Below are positions 23,738 to 35,015 of a DNA stretch of 64,000 bases, piece by piece. Each line of letters begins with the position of its first letter. Positions within the stretch are counted from its first letter, which is position 1. Position numbers and translations under genes: made by a program. The notes under the pieces were generated by a model that was given only the letters and a program-made list of their open reading frames with translations, made no database searches and had not been told where the DNA came from. Source of the stretch: Boswellia sacra (lineage: Eukaryota > Streptophyta > Magnoliopsida > Sapindales > Burseraceae); the NCBI GenBank assembly GCA_013180625.2, contig SNVD02014925.1, positions 30,343 to 94,342 on the forward strand, given 5' to 3'.

Positions 23738-24442
23738 TCAAGGAGGAAATTGCCAATACACAAGGAAACGCCACGTCTTATCTTGCACAATCATTGGAAA
23801 GTCGTCAATCCAAATCTTCGCTTCATGACGGTCCAATATTGGAAGCACACATAATAAAAAAATTATTGATGCTTCAGCAGCCTTCAATATTGGTAGAGAA
23901 ACAATAATCCCCATGGAAGACTTGACCGTTGACTTGGTAGAAGACGTCACCGTTGACCCAATAATAAAAGTAGGTGAATCCAAATATGACTCACAACCCA
24001 TGAAATCAATTTCTTGAATGATTTCATGAGATTCTTCTTCACATATGGATTCAACTTCACATGTAGGCTCTACATCATTTTTCAAATTCGTTTCGCCCTT
24101 GACTTCAATAGAACTGTTAGATTCATGCTCATCTGCAAGATCAATATCACTTGCTTCCTCATCTCCACTAAAATCATCACACTCAACCTCATGGTTCTTA
24201 GGAGTTGCACCCAAAATCCCTTGATTCTGATGTTTGGTGGAGGACTCCAAATTACGGCCTTGTATTTTAAGAAAGGAAGCTTGTAAGGTTTTTACAATTG
24301 CTAATATTTCTTCCATCCTATTTTCCAAAGTATCAACCCGAACGTTTACAAGCCGGACTGTTTCTAATATTTCAGGTTGTTGGACTGAGGTTTCAGACAT
24401 GTCAGGGTCTTCAGCTTGATTTTTCTTGCTTCTAGTCATCAT
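23738..24442 (-). CDS. 234-aa protein of the TRIM-like element, function unknown
   Basis: The ATG at 24442 gives MMTRSKKNQAEDPDMSE. A predicted coiled coil follows (about residues 25-65: VRVDTLENRMEEILAIVKTL). The middle is very acidic (about residues 85-160), then comes a Ser/Thr-rich stretch. The end is WRFLVYWQFPP. The N-terminal Arg-Ser start plus LENRMEEI helix resembles the N-terminus of some gypsy Gag proteins, but there is no capsid, zinc knuckle, protease or RT. It lies 0.3 kb from the primer site and just before the polypurine tract, so it fills the element. It could be a Gag relic or a captured host gene; I do not recognise it. Confidence 0.6.
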   Translation of the reverse strand: MMTRSKKNQAEDPDMSETSVQQPEILETVRLVNVRVDTLENRMEEILAIVKTLQASFLKIQGRNLESSTKHQNQGILGATPKNHEVECDDFSGDEEASDIDLADEHESNSSIEVKGETNLKNDVEPTCEVESICEEESHEIIQEIDFMGCESYLDSPTFIIGSTVTSSTKSTVKSSMGIIVSLPILKAAEASIIFLLCVLPILDRHEAKIWIDDFPMIVQDKTWRFLVYWQFPP

Positions 24443-24757
24443 AATAGGATAAGATTCGGCTAAATTGATGCAAAATTACTCAAATACCCACAAAATCAAC
24501 AAGTAGAGCAAAAGTCAAAGGGGTAGAAAGGTCAAACCGAATTATGTACTGTTTATGAACAGTATCCGCGTGAACAGTGACGTCCGATGAAAAGTACTCG
24601 CGTGAACAGTATGCGGATGAACAGTATTTTTTTTTTTTTTGAGAGGTGATGGAAGATAAAATTGGGGTAAAGTAAGTTGATGGTGGTGGGAGGTTTTAGG
24701 GTTTATGGATTGAACAAAAATTAAAGGATAAATAGTATAAGAGGAGATCAAAACCAC

Positions 24758-24769
24758 GCTCTGATACCA
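24758..24769 (-). other. primer binding site of the TRIM-like element
   Basis: GCTCTGATACCA on the plus strand is the reverse complement of TGGTATCAGAGC, the initiator-Met-tRNA site. It lies two bases from the LTR at 24772, which sets the element's orientation as minus. Confidence 0.9.
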
Positions 24770-24771
24770 AT

Positions 24772-25216
24772 TGATGAGGAACGGGGTTCCTCAAATTAAC
24801 AGAAAGGGAGGGAGATGTAGACAGAGGAAAGGGGAGAAAAATAGAAGAAATTTGGGAAAGAAGTAGAGTGAAAATTGAGGGAGAAATAATCTTTTTACTA
24901 AAAGATCAAAAAACAATAACAATCAAATCTGAAAATAACATAACTAAAGGTTCCTATTTATAGGATCTTAAAGCCTAGTTCTACTAGGAAATAAAATCCT
25001 ATTAGGAAATAGAATCATAATCCTAGTTTAACTAGAAAATACCAAAATTAAATCCTAAATAAAATAGTAAACTATTAATTAGGAAAATAACTCAAATTAG
25101 GATTACTCCCAATTTAGGAAGTCAAAATCTCTAATAATAGTCAAAATCCTTAATTTATTAAAATCTCTAAAATCAAAATTAAAATCCCTAATTTATTCCT
25201 AATTTGTCCTACATCA
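24772..25216 (-). repeat. 5' LTR of the TRIM-like element
   Basis: A 445-bp copy, nearly identical to 23251-23696, bounded by the primer site and the CGTTG duplication. Confidence 0.9.
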
Positions 25217-25221
25217 CGTTG

Positions 25222-26600
25222 TAGGACCAAGCAATTACCTTTTCATGATCTTTAAATATTTTCTTAAATCTGTCTTTCTCTCTACCCTCAAGAGTTGTAT
25301 CATGAGTAATGCATATGTTCCTGGGATTATCAATTGTACCAAATTAATATGATGTGTGTTCATGAGATGAATGTCAAATATGTAATTAAAATGAAATTCA
25401 AGCAAGCTACCATCAGGAAAAACATCATATAAGTAAGCAAAGTTAGATTTTATTGCATCAAATTTATATATTAATAGAGTGTCCTCAAATAACTCAGGAA
25501 AAAAAGACATCTTCATGACAAGCATCAGCGACTTTAATAAGGTTGGCCAAAGTCAAAAGGAGCCTCCTCATCCGAGCGTGCTACCTGTTTCACTGCTTTC
25601 TCCCCTAACATCAACTTCTCCATTCCCTTGTTAAGCTCACTGATATCCAAAGCCTTTGTGTTCATCACATTCTTGAAGATTTCAAACCCTGGCTTTAAGA
25701 TTCCATTGTAACTCCATGGCTCAGGTTTTTCAGCATATATAACTTCCTCAGCTTTTAATGGGCCCCTTACCCCCAGCTGGGCATATGCTTTCATTAAGGG
25801 CATAGCCTAATCCTCTTTTACTTAGGGAAGGAGGGTCGTCCACAAAACTCCTTCCAAGTCCAATCTTAGGCATGTGCCCTATTTTCTTCATGATGTCGAT
25901 GACCAAAAGGTCAATCTGATCTATCATTGATACCTGGCACCTACCTTTATAGGGTATCTCCTTTTCCTTCATGTTTAGGGTTGCTATTGTAGGCAAGGAT
26001 TCTACTCAAAATTTGTTTTCCCTCATAGTTGAAGTTGAAGGCCTAATGCACTATGGATGGCATGCCTCTTAAAAGGTGGAACCATGCACATCTTAGCAAT
26101 GCTGCAAAAGTTACTGGGATATCCAATATGGTGAATTCTGCCATTACTTCAATTGGGCCTATTTTCACCAAGGCTCTAAAAGTTCCTATTGCACTTCTCT
26201 TCGTATTAGCATAAGCCTTTATGACCACTTGAGATGGCTCTAATCCTCCTGCTTAATCCCAAACTTGCTTAAGAGCCTTATTGGTACTAGATTAATTATT
26301 GACGCATCGTCCACCATCACATGTGAAGTCTTCTTCCTTCGGAGCTTATCTATTATGAATAGTAGTTTGTTATGGTTCCTTCCTTCCAATAGGAGTTTAG
26401 CATCAGAGAAACTGATCAAACCCTTTTGTCCCTGCTTAAGAGCAACCACTGTAATCATCTTCTTAGGGCTGGAGACAAGCGAAATTGGTATCCTAGCCAA
26501 AGCTTTAGCCATTGCCTCTCTGTGCTTCTGAGATGAAATGAGCAAATCCTAGATGATGGCCTTTGCCTATGTTTTCTTCAATTATTTGAGGAGTAAGTCA
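25222..26600 (-). pseudogene. gypsy protease and protease-RT linker
   Basis: At 26545-26240 the minus strand reads MLISSQKHREAMAKALARI, then GLISFSDAKLLLEGRNHNK and the protease site MVDDASIINLVPIRLLSKFG. At 26228-26043 comes the second protease half (GTFRALVKIGPIEVMAEFTI, then LLRCAWFHLLRGMPSIVH; the usual L-L-G-R-P-W-I-H is altered). At 25996-25534 come linker blocks (GLGRSFVDDPPSLSKRGLGY, KPGFEIFKNVMNTKALDI). The order and wording fit Tat/Ogre-type pol. Frames are broken several times. Confidence 0.75.
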
Positions 26601-29600
26601 TCCTTCTCTTTCTTCTTTTCTTCATCCTGCTTTTTCTATTTATGCCCTCTTTCGGCTTTTTTGAATTTTGGGTTCTCATAGAACCTCTAACTCCAAGTTA
26701 GGCCTTGGACTTCTCTTTCTTCGTAACTAATTTCACTATTTCCATCTTCCTTCTCATCAGCCAATCCTCATGCTCTCGCTCTCTCTCTTTCCCAGTGTTT
26801 CTTCACGTTATTAAAATTATACCAGAAATCATCTCTCTATCCATTGTTTCCATTGTTCTCGAAACTATCCTAGAAGTCTTTTATCATTTCTCCCTTATTT
26901 TCAAGCTATATTTCCTCTTCATTATTAAAATCATCCCATAATTCATGAATAGTTTCACAATCATCCCATATTCCCATAACCTTCTTGCTTTCTTCTTCGT
27001 CCTCGCTATTGCTAATAGACATATTGACTCCCATCCATTCGACACCTTAGGAGTAGACCTCTATTGTCAAAAATGTCATGTCAAATGATTTTCTAGCAAT
27101 TAGCATCCATTCCTTAAACTATATTAAAGTCATTTCAACTCGTTCTCCTTAAATCTTGATCCTGACAGCAACCATTTCTTCTTTAAAAATTCCCTTTATC
27201 TCTTCTTCTAGAACTCCCGAATTGATCATAAAGATTTTTTTGCATTTTCATCGTTGTGGTGTCTTTGTCTTCATCGTCGTCACCAACCCAGATAGGTTGT
27301 GACCATGTCCCCTCTTTCATCCATTTCCCCATTTCTTCTAGTGATTTTACTTTGACTTTCATCGATACTACATTCTAAGAGTATACCTCAGCCATCAATG
27401 GTATTGCCTAAAGTGGTTCCTACTCTTTTTTTGTTAATTCTCCTCTTCTTTCTTTTTCAACCACTTCTTGAATTGTGGCACAGTCATTTCCACTTGTTTC
27501 TCCTCAATCTGGACCCTCACTATCAATAGAGTCACATGGATCAACCTATTAGTGTCCTCCTGCTTTCCTTCTTTAATAGATCCCAATATCTCTTCCTCTG
27601 TGACTCTTGAGCCAATCGTGAAAGCTCTCAGTGAATACCTACCAAGGTCTCTTTCCTCGCTTAATGGCATGTATTTGCTTCAACTTCCCGTGTTGCTAAA
27701 CAGTGTGCACTCATCATCCCCATCACTGAGTGGGTTATATTTATTCTCCCCTATATAGGTTGGCATACACTCATCTTCGTTCTTGAGCAAGAAGTATTCA
27801 CTTAGATCCTTCTTTCATTAAACGACTTGTGCCTACTTTAGACCTCTTTTTCACTCCTTTAGTAAGCACTTAGGTATCCACATGAAGGGCTTCTTTCATC
27901 TAGCCCAGCTTTCTTTACTCTGCTCATTTCTCCTCCAGGTTTCAAGCATCACGTGCCTCTTTTTCTTGACATTCATTTGTTTTTGAAAACTTTAGCCTTT
28001 TTTGTTTCTCTTCCTTTTACAACATTGCTCGTTTATTCGTATCCATATTTCTTTAAAGGCATTTAAAGCTTAAGCTTATTCTTCCATTTTCTTGGATGTT
28101 GCTTTCTTCTAGCTTTCAATCGGGTGGCCTATAACCTCTCAAATAGTCTAGTCCATTCTTTGTTCACTTTACCCTCTCCATTATCTTCAAAAGATCTTAA
28201 AATTTTAGTTTCAATGGCCTTAGAGTTTATCATATTTATGTGCAATGGCAATACATTCTTGTAATTGGGCAACAGATTGTTACGAGTATTAGATCGCCGC
28301 TTACTAGGATCCGATATTCAATCCTTGTCAATCGAATCTTGTATCTCGTGCTTGAGATGAGTATAATTATCAGTAAGATGTCCAGTAGTTTGGTGGAAGT
28401 GGCAGTACTTATTGAACTTGTTGTTGGGTGGGAAAGGACCCTGCTGGTCCTTCTTTGGTAGTGGCAATAGCTTAGAACATGCCTATAGCTTCTCAAAAAC
28501 CTTAGACAATGATTTGCATAAGTTACTGAATTTTCTCTACGGTATGATCCCATTGACCTCAACACTCTTGGAGGTGGATTCTCCTCCTCCTCCTCCTCCT
28601 CCTCCTCCACCTCCTCCCTAGTGGAAGTTCCTACTTGGAAAGTTCTTCTCTTGTTCAACCTCTACATCCTCAATTTGGATGCCAGAGTCATACAAGTCTT
28701 GAAACATCTTTAGCAGAGGCCCAATCAGATAGTCTCGAACAAGAGCAAGAGTTCCTTTTACTATGATCCTCACTTGATCTTTCTCTGAAGGCATTGACAC
28801 CATCTAAGCAGCCTCTAATCTCCAGTAGACTAGATACTCAAAAAATTTCTCTCCTTGTTTCTAGCGGGTCATCTCCAAGTCCTGCAATGTTACACCCAAC
28901 TAGGTGTTGTAGGAGTACTAGTTAACAAATAGTTTGGACAACTTCGTCCAGTCTTCCCTCACTCTGTCCTCTTGCACAAGGTACCATTCCAATGCTCAAC
29001 CCTCGAATGAGTGAATAAAGAACCATTAAAACTAACTTTTTTGACAGGCATGTCATAACAATCACTACTGCGTAATGCCAAAGATGGGATTTCAGATTCC
29101 CATCTCCAGTGAACTTTACCAAGTTTGGCATCTTGAACTTGGGTGGTCGACCCTTGATCTACATATTTGAAAGGTCTCCAATGCCCTTTAGACCTTTCTT
29201 CTTCATCATTCATTGTAGTTTCTCCAAATCCCTAGAGAATTTCTTCACAGCCTCTCTCTATTTGGCCTCCTTAGCCCTAAGATACTCTTCTTCATCATGG
29301 AATCCCCTCTTATGATTGCTACCTCCTAGATTTCCTCTAGTCTCCATATTATTGCCAAGATTTTATATATTTGATTCAGATGACAGATGTCGTCTAGATT
29401 CTTCACCATTGGTCCCCATAATTTGCCCTGCACCTGGCGGTAGTCTAGTAGCTATCAACTTTATCAATTCCATCATCTGTTGCCTCATGGCATCCATGTC
29501 TACCCTCGTCTGGTACATGCCACTTGAAGGTTCCTGTTCTGCCATGACGTCTTCTTCCTCTAACTCTACTGTGTCCTCTACCTCCACAATTTCTACTTTG

Positions 29601-29640
29601 TGCAAACATTACTCTTGTCTGACCCAAGCTATGATGACTG
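26601..29640 (-). pseudogene. gypsy gag and gag-protease linker, degenerate
   Basis: The N-terminal region is at 29605-29363 (MYQTRVDMDAMRQQMMELIK). The Gag tail block MPSEKDQVRIIVKGTLALVR...YDSGIQIEDVE is at 28803-28650, and a charged linker block (MPLSEERDLGRYSLRAF, MTVPQFKKWLKKKEEE) at 27670-27434. Such blocks are known from Tat/Ogre Gag regions. Many stops and frameshifts lie between them. A (TCC)n microsatellite at 28581-28616 codes for the Glu run in one frame. Confidence 0.6.
28581..28616. repeat. (TCC)n microsatellite
   Basis: About twelve TCC triplets, with one CCA interruption, inside the decayed gag. Confidence 0.9.
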
Positions 29641-30483
29641 CAAAAACAAAGAGTTAGCACGATGCATGAATGCATGTATGCATGAAATGCATGCTCACAC
29701 ATAACACAGAAAACTCAATCACAAAATAATCATCCTTCTAACCTTATTTCTCCCCTATAGACGATAAAGTCATTTCCTTAGGATATTTGGCTTAGACTTT
29801 CCATTAATAGAGCATTAGAAATCTTTAAACACACTCTCTAACATGGTTGAATGCCTTAATGCCTAAGTTTCATGACAACAACGCACAACTTTACATTGAT
29901 GGCATGTAAGCAATGTGCAACCTCCTGCCAATTGCATGCAATTAATATACATGAAGCATGCAGGTAATATGCAACATCGTGCCAATTACATGCAATCAAC
30001 ATGCAAGAAGCATGCAGGTAATGTGCAATATCATCCTAATTGCGTGCAGTCAACGTGCAAGAAGCTTGTAGGCAATCATCTTATCTACATGAAATCATTG
30101 GCATGGTTCTCACTACTTGAGTTCTAAAGGTTCATCCTCATCTAATAAACCAAAGTTTCTTGATGATCTTAGCGATTACTGCTAAGTCTGTCTATATGAG
30201 TTTTGGTCTGTGTTTAATGGCCAAAGGTTCCTTCAAGCGAGAGTTACCCTCAAGTTGAAGGTGGTCCCTTTTGACAACTTAATGGTATGTGCTCAAAGTG
30301 GTGGCCATCAGTTATATAAGTCTCCAAGGCTCGAATGAAACATGAGGAAGCCTTATCAAAGCCACCGGTTAAATAAATAAAGGCAGTTTGTGTAAGTATA
30401 CAAGTGCAATGATGCATGAGGATAACATACAATGACTCGAGACAGAAAAATCTCAGTAATCCCAATAGGAATCAACTTCTCTG
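29641..30483 (-). other. gypsy 5' leader with a 54-bp minisatellite
   Basis: No gene. GCATG-rich simple repeats lie at 29660-29695, and three units of 54 bp at about 29915-30077 (each with a GCAA-C/T-ATC start and a GAAGC-ATGCAGGTAAT end). The open frame through these repeats is an artefact of the period being divisible by three. Confidence 0.7.
29915..30077. repeat. 54-bp tandem repeat, 3 units
   Basis: Units start at about 29918, 29972 and 30026. The third is the most diverged. Each contains ATGCA palindromes. Confidence 0.75.
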
Positions 30484-30503
30484 CGTTCCTAATGGAGTCG
30501 CCA
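30484..30503 (-). other. primer binding site of the Tat/Ogre-like element
   Basis: On the minus strand TGGCGACTCCATTAGGAACG follows the LTR end. Tat/Ogre elements commonly show TGGCGACTC-type primer sites after the LTR (family knowledge). This copy is diverged. Confidence 0.6.
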
Positions 30504-30802
30504 TTGTGAGCGAGTCTTTCATCCTGCTCCAAGTGCTTTTGCAACCTCGACACTTGGCTTCTCATAAGCTCTCTTCTGATGCTTAGAGGGTCGTATGGGT
30601 TAGGTCATGGAACAAGACCTACAAAAAAAGTCAAAGTCGCCACCCGCGTAAACAACCACGGAAAAAAATTTGGATAATGGCAACTGATCCCTGCGTTTCT
30701 GGACTTAACTACCTATCACCTATTCAGAGATAGGTTTGGGAAGTTAGGTATAGATTACACCCTAGGTATAGGTTGTTAATCCGGCCTCCACTCTAGGTTT
30801 AC

Positions 30803-32213
30803 TGATGCGTTCGAAACTAGCAAGTATACTAGTCGCACAAGTAATAAAGTGATGAGTGAGATATCGTTCCCACGAGGATTGATTCTAATTAAATTTGTTA
30901 TTTTTCAGCAACAATAAACTAAATATGGGGGGTTTTGTTGAATGATTAATTAAACTGAATACGAAGGCAAATAAAGAATAACACAACACAATATTAAATG
31001 AATTGAAAATTCAATGAGAGACACTTGGTTAAGGGTTCTTTCTCTGCCACAAGATATGAATTTATGAATTAACATAGAATTGTAATCCAATTACAGCATT
31101 GAAGTTATCAACCGTAGATAACAACAAGCTCTGTTATCCCAATCTTTCCTTACTTTGTTGTTAAATAAAACAGGCTCTTTATTTAATCTCTATCCATTAA
31201 ACAACCTAGAACAAGCTCTCTAAATTTAATTCAATGGATGCATTATGAAAAGAAAGACAGGTTGATCTAAGCAATAAACACACAAGCTCGGATTATTTAA
31301 CTTAGGTTATATTCTCCAATTGCAATCTCTGATCACAATTTTGCTACTAATGATTAGAAATTCAAGACAATTACGGATCAAGATTTCTAGTCTAGCAATA
31401 GACAATATCCAGATTATATTCAGTTGGCCACCCAAATACAATCCAGCAAGCAATCATAAGCATTAAACATGGGAAAATACAAGCAACTTCAATTAGAGAA
31501 TTGGATAACAATTCCTTGCACAATCAATTCACAAAAACCATATCAAGGGCTTTGAAATCACCCTCAACCAATTCAGATTTAGTTACACATATTCAGACAG
31601 AATACAAATACAATACAATATGGAGACATTCCAGAAAATGAAAGGGAAAGGGAAAACTTAGCAAATTTGATGAAATCTCTTAGATTTGTAGTTCTTCCTC
31701 TTTCCAAGCCTTCAATCTCCTTCAAGAACTCCAAGAGATGAGAGAAATCCAAAGATGCAGCCTCCTCCACGTTCTCCCCTCTTCAAGTTATGAAAATAAA
31801 ACCCTAAAATGTGTTTAAATACTCTGCTACAGTAACGTGCTACAGTGTCCCGTATTATACATGCTACAGTGATGTGTGGAATTACATTTCTACACTTCTC
31901 ACACTGTTTTGATTACAACTTTCGGTACACTGAATGGATTCATAAACCGTAAATTTCTCCAAAAAGTAGACTTCGAGAGCTTTTCAACGGTATATGATAT
32001 GTCATCGGGTTCATTGTATATCAATACAATTAAATCCGAGAAGATGGTTGACTAGCAGAGGTGAAAATGAAGGGTTTTACTCCATTTTTGTGCAAGTTGC
32101 TCCAAAACTCCTACAAACATCAAAACCACACAAAAACATAAAAATACCAAGGAATATAGCAAAGAAACATGGACGAATTGATATGAAAATGATATATAAA
32201 TAGACACTTATCA
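30803..32213 (-). repeat. 3' LTR of the LOG-carrying element
   Basis: A 1411-bp copy, nearly identical to 38593-40001. TATTTAAA at about 31815-31822 on the minus strand is the likely core promoter. The outer end abuts TTTAC. Confidence 0.93.
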
Positions 32214-32227
32214 AATTCCCCCACACT
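32214..32227 (-). other. polypurine tract of the LOG-carrying element
   Basis: GTGTGGGGGAATTT on the minus strand directly precedes the LTR start TGATAAGTG at 32213. This is the expected plus-strand primer. Confidence 0.8.
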
Positions 32228-34220
32228 TAGACTTTGCTAGTCCTCGAGCAACTACGACAATATGAAATAAAACTAAACCGAAACAGAATCAACAAAAAAT
32301 TAAAACACACAAATGTTTCATCTTGCAAATAGGCCTCAAAGATTGTACTTAATTATAACCCAAGGAAAACTTCAAAATAATGCACTTGATCAAGAATTTT
32401 ATCTCAAAGATTAGTTTCGCTTCACTTCAATTCCTCAAGTGTGTGTGTGTAGAGCCATTCTCACCTAATCACTTGTAACCCGGATGAGTTTATGCATAAA
32501 AATGAATCATATTTAATATTGAAGATGTGTGTATAAATGAACTCCATAGGCTTGCTTTTCAAGTCACTCTCCACTAATGTAGACATGCACAACACCAAGG
32601 ATCAAGTAGGACTTTATTAAGCTTGTAACGTTTGGCTTGGGTGAAGGTATGATAAAGGATAATAATTTGGCTCAAATCACCCACAAACACATAAATCATT
32701 CAAGACTATGTAGAGCTCAACCCTATAACACAACTTCATTTCAATTCACCAGGTTACTCCCCCAAACTTATTTAGAACACTCAATCTTTTTTTTTTTTCC
32801 AGAAAACAAAAGAAAACTACACCCCCACACTTTGTTGTTTCATTCTTTTTAAGAACACTTAAGGGTATAGATCTCTTATTCTTCTTCTTTTGTTCTTTTT
32901 TTTCTTTTTTTTCTTCTTTTTTTTTTTTTTTCTTTTTTTTATTACACTTCCCCTCCCCCACACTTAAACAACACATTGTCCTCAATGTGTAAGTACGTGG
33001 ACGATAGGTACAGATTGGCTTTTTTTTTCTGTTTTTCTTTTTTTTTTCCAAACACAATGGAACTCACTTGTATTGCTCATGATACATCCCAACCTCCTCT
33101 AACTTCCCAAAACCAGAACATAGCTCAGAATTTAATTGTGAATGATCTACATGCTCATAGGTAAGGGATAAACTGTTTGGAACAAATTCATTTTAGGTTA
33201 GGAAATCTTTTAGTGAGTTAACAAAGAAAAAGGCTTACAGAGGCTCAAAGGGGTAACTAGGGATCAATTTCTGTCAAGGTTGGCTATTAAGGCTCAAACG
33301 GTCCAAAGATGGCCCTGTCTCTTATACACATCTAGATGTGTATAAGAGACAGGTCTAGGATTTCGCCTCGAGTGACCATCAAACAAGTTCTAGAATTCAT
33401 TGAAATCTGAAGAAACATTTAAATTACATAAACTTTCTCTAAGTGAACAAATAACTCAGTGATAATAGCTCAGTGCTCAATGTTGCGCAAGGAATCAAAA
33501 GCAAAGCGAAAACCAATAAACATTTCAAGCACACAGATCCATGCATCATTTATCATTTTCCAAGAGTTATTCTTAATTCAATCATTATCTTATCATCGAC
33601 CCACAAAATGCAAGAAAAGAGGTACGTGGCGTTGTTACACCTGAGTCAAGATTGTATATTTCAACAATCCTTAGGACCAGTAGCCCGCAGACTTAAGGTT
33701 TCCAGCCTATATACCTTTATTATGAAAGAACAAAACAAGAAACAAGACACTTCAAACAACATGAAATAAACAAACTACAGATTTATTGAGAGAGAATGCG
33801 TTTCAAGAGTTAAGAAAACCCCATATTCTGCCATTCTCAGGTTTTTCCACAATGTTTTTTTTTTCGAATCGAAACTGATAAAGACAAAAACACACAACAA
33901 CTCGAAATTACATAAAACTAAACTTACTCAGAAAATAATAAAGTCCAACAAATCAGCAAACACAAACAAGTCAGTTAGAATGGGTCTAAAAAGTTTAGAA
34001 GTTAGCCGCCTTATTCAGCCATTATGGATTGAAGAGATCCAGAATGCGTTTCAAGAGAACTTGAACTTTTTAAGCCACCACTCTAAAAACCGAGATTAGA
34101 AAATATTACCTGGGACGAAAGAAATAACCTGAAAAAGCTCAAAAGAAACGACATGAAAAATCTCAAATAAACACACTAAAAAGAAAGCAAACAAAAACGA
34201 AGCAAACCAGCAAATAGAGA
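32228..34220 (-). other. untranslated 3' region of the LOG-carrying element
   Basis: No gene is visible. It holds long T/C-rich low-complexity runs (32790-32945 and about 33020-33050) that read as polypurine on the element strand. A Nextera junction adapter at 33315-33352 may hide a gap. Open frames here come from the low-complexity tract. Confidence 0.6.
33315..33352. other. Nextera mate-pair junction adapter (assembly contaminant)
   Basis: The 19-bp Tn5 mosaic end CTGTCTCTTATACACATCT is followed without a gap by its reverse complement, giving the 38-bp circularisation junction of Nextera mate-pair libraries. It is not plant DNA. The sequence on its two sides need not be contiguous. Confidence 0.97.
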
Positions 34221-34871
34221 TTACAGATGGAGGGTTAAATCCAGTTGACGCCTTTTGTTGCCTTCTCCAAACCAATTTATCCGAGCCATTGTTGGATCAG
34301 GTGAATAGACGAATTCTTGTAGTTTGTCAATTAACTCTCCTGCAGTTGAAGCTGTAACCAGCATTTGCCTTGCTGACGGTGAGATGAAATTTTTTTCTAC
34401 AGCTTGATCAAGAAAGGACAACAAACCATCAAAAAAATTATTAACATTTAACAAACCAATGGGTTTCCGATGGATGTTTAGCTGTGCCCAAGAGGTGATT
34501 TGAAATATCTCCTCTAATGTACCATAACCACCCGGCAAAGCTATAAATGCATCGGACTTAACAACCATATGTGCAATACGCTCATGCATGCTAGAGACCT
34601 GTAACTCTTCCCAGATTGTGTTGCCTACGATATCTCGTACAGCTAATGGTTTAGGGATAATGCCGAGAACTTTGCTCCCTCCTAGGGATGCAGCTGTTGA
34701 CACACACCCCATTAACCCAAGACTACCCCCTCCATAAATCAAATTAATACCCCTCGCAGCTAATGTCCTACCAAGATCAAGAGCTGCTGTGGTAAACTCT
34801 CCATCTTTACCAAATTGCGATCCGCAAAATACGCATATATTGCGGAATCGCCGAATTGGTGTTTTCTCCAT
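34221..34871 (-). CDS. LOG-like: LOG-type cytokinin riboside 5'-monophosphate phosphoribohydrolase, intronless
   Basis: LOG enzymes release active cytokinin bases from their riboside 5'-monophosphates in the plant cytosol and nucleus in one step. The ATG at 34871 gives 216 residues, the family's usual length (about 210-230). Motifs: VFCGS (14-18), YGGGSLGLMG (46-55), SMHER (94-98, with the catalytic-type Arg98), DAFIALPGGYGTLEE (107-121, the PGGxGTxxE signature) and TSWAQLNIHRKPIGLLN (126-142). The usual Lys after MHxR is Ile. No stop or frameshift is present. Plant LOG genes normally have several introns and this copy has none, so an RNA-derived copy is likely. It lies on the element's strand between ORF X and the 3' LTR. 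A TATA box is at 34969-34976 and tandem G-box repeats are at 35016-35262. Whether it is expressed is unknown. Confidence 0.93.
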   Translation of the reverse strand: MEKTPIRRFRNICVFCGSQFGKDGEFTTAALDLGRTLAARGINLIYGGGSLGLMGCVSTAASLGGSKVLGIIPKPLAVRDIVGNTIWEELQVSSMHERIAHMVVKSDAFIALPGGYGTLEEIFQITSWAQLNIHRKPIGLLNVNNFFDGLLSFLDQAVEKNFISPSARQMLVTASTAGELIDKLQEFVYSPDPTMARINWFGEGNKRRQLDLTLHL

Positions 34872-34968
34872 TTCTACAAGTGCTCTAATCTTGTGTAAGA
34901 CACGTTAGATATTATGCTTTTCAATTGCAAGACAGGTTATGGAATGACATATGAAAATATGCAGAATG

Positions 34969-34976
34969 TATATATA
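34969..34976 (-). promoter_or_regulatory. putative TATA box of the LOG-type gene
   Basis: TATATATA on the minus strand, about 100 bp upstream of the LOG ATG at 34871. Transcription would start near 34940 and leave a leader of about 70 bp. Position and context suit a core promoter; there is no direct evidence of use. Confidence 0.5.
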
Positions 34977-35015
34977 CACCCATAAAACTCTCAAATTTTG
35001 ACACATGGGGACATA

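Larger units (their letters stand above)
23251..25216 (-). mobile_element. TRIM-like non-autonomous LTR element with one ORF
   Basis: Two LTRs of 446 and 445 bp (TGATGAGGAACG...CCTACATCA) flank a 1.1-kb interior with an initiator-Met primer site, a polypurine run and a single open frame. A perfect 5-bp duplication CGTTG flanks it (23246-23250 and 25217-25221). By eye the LTRs differ by about five substitutions and one indel, so insertion is recent. It lies in the gypsy RT region, in the same orientation as its host. Confidence 0.93.

Noticed and set aside
28412..28621. Open frame ending in a poly-Pro run
   Set aside because: It is the plus-strand reading of a (TCC)n microsatellite within decayed minus-strand gag.
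29915..30127. Repeat protein MQ..CMQ..CKKHAGN
   Set aside because: Three 54-bp units; 54 is a multiple of three, so an open frame is expected by chance.
32746..33057. 103-codon Lys/Glu-rich open frame
   Set aside because: It reads through T/C-rich low-complexity DNA in the untranslated region of the LOG carrier. Composition alone explains it.
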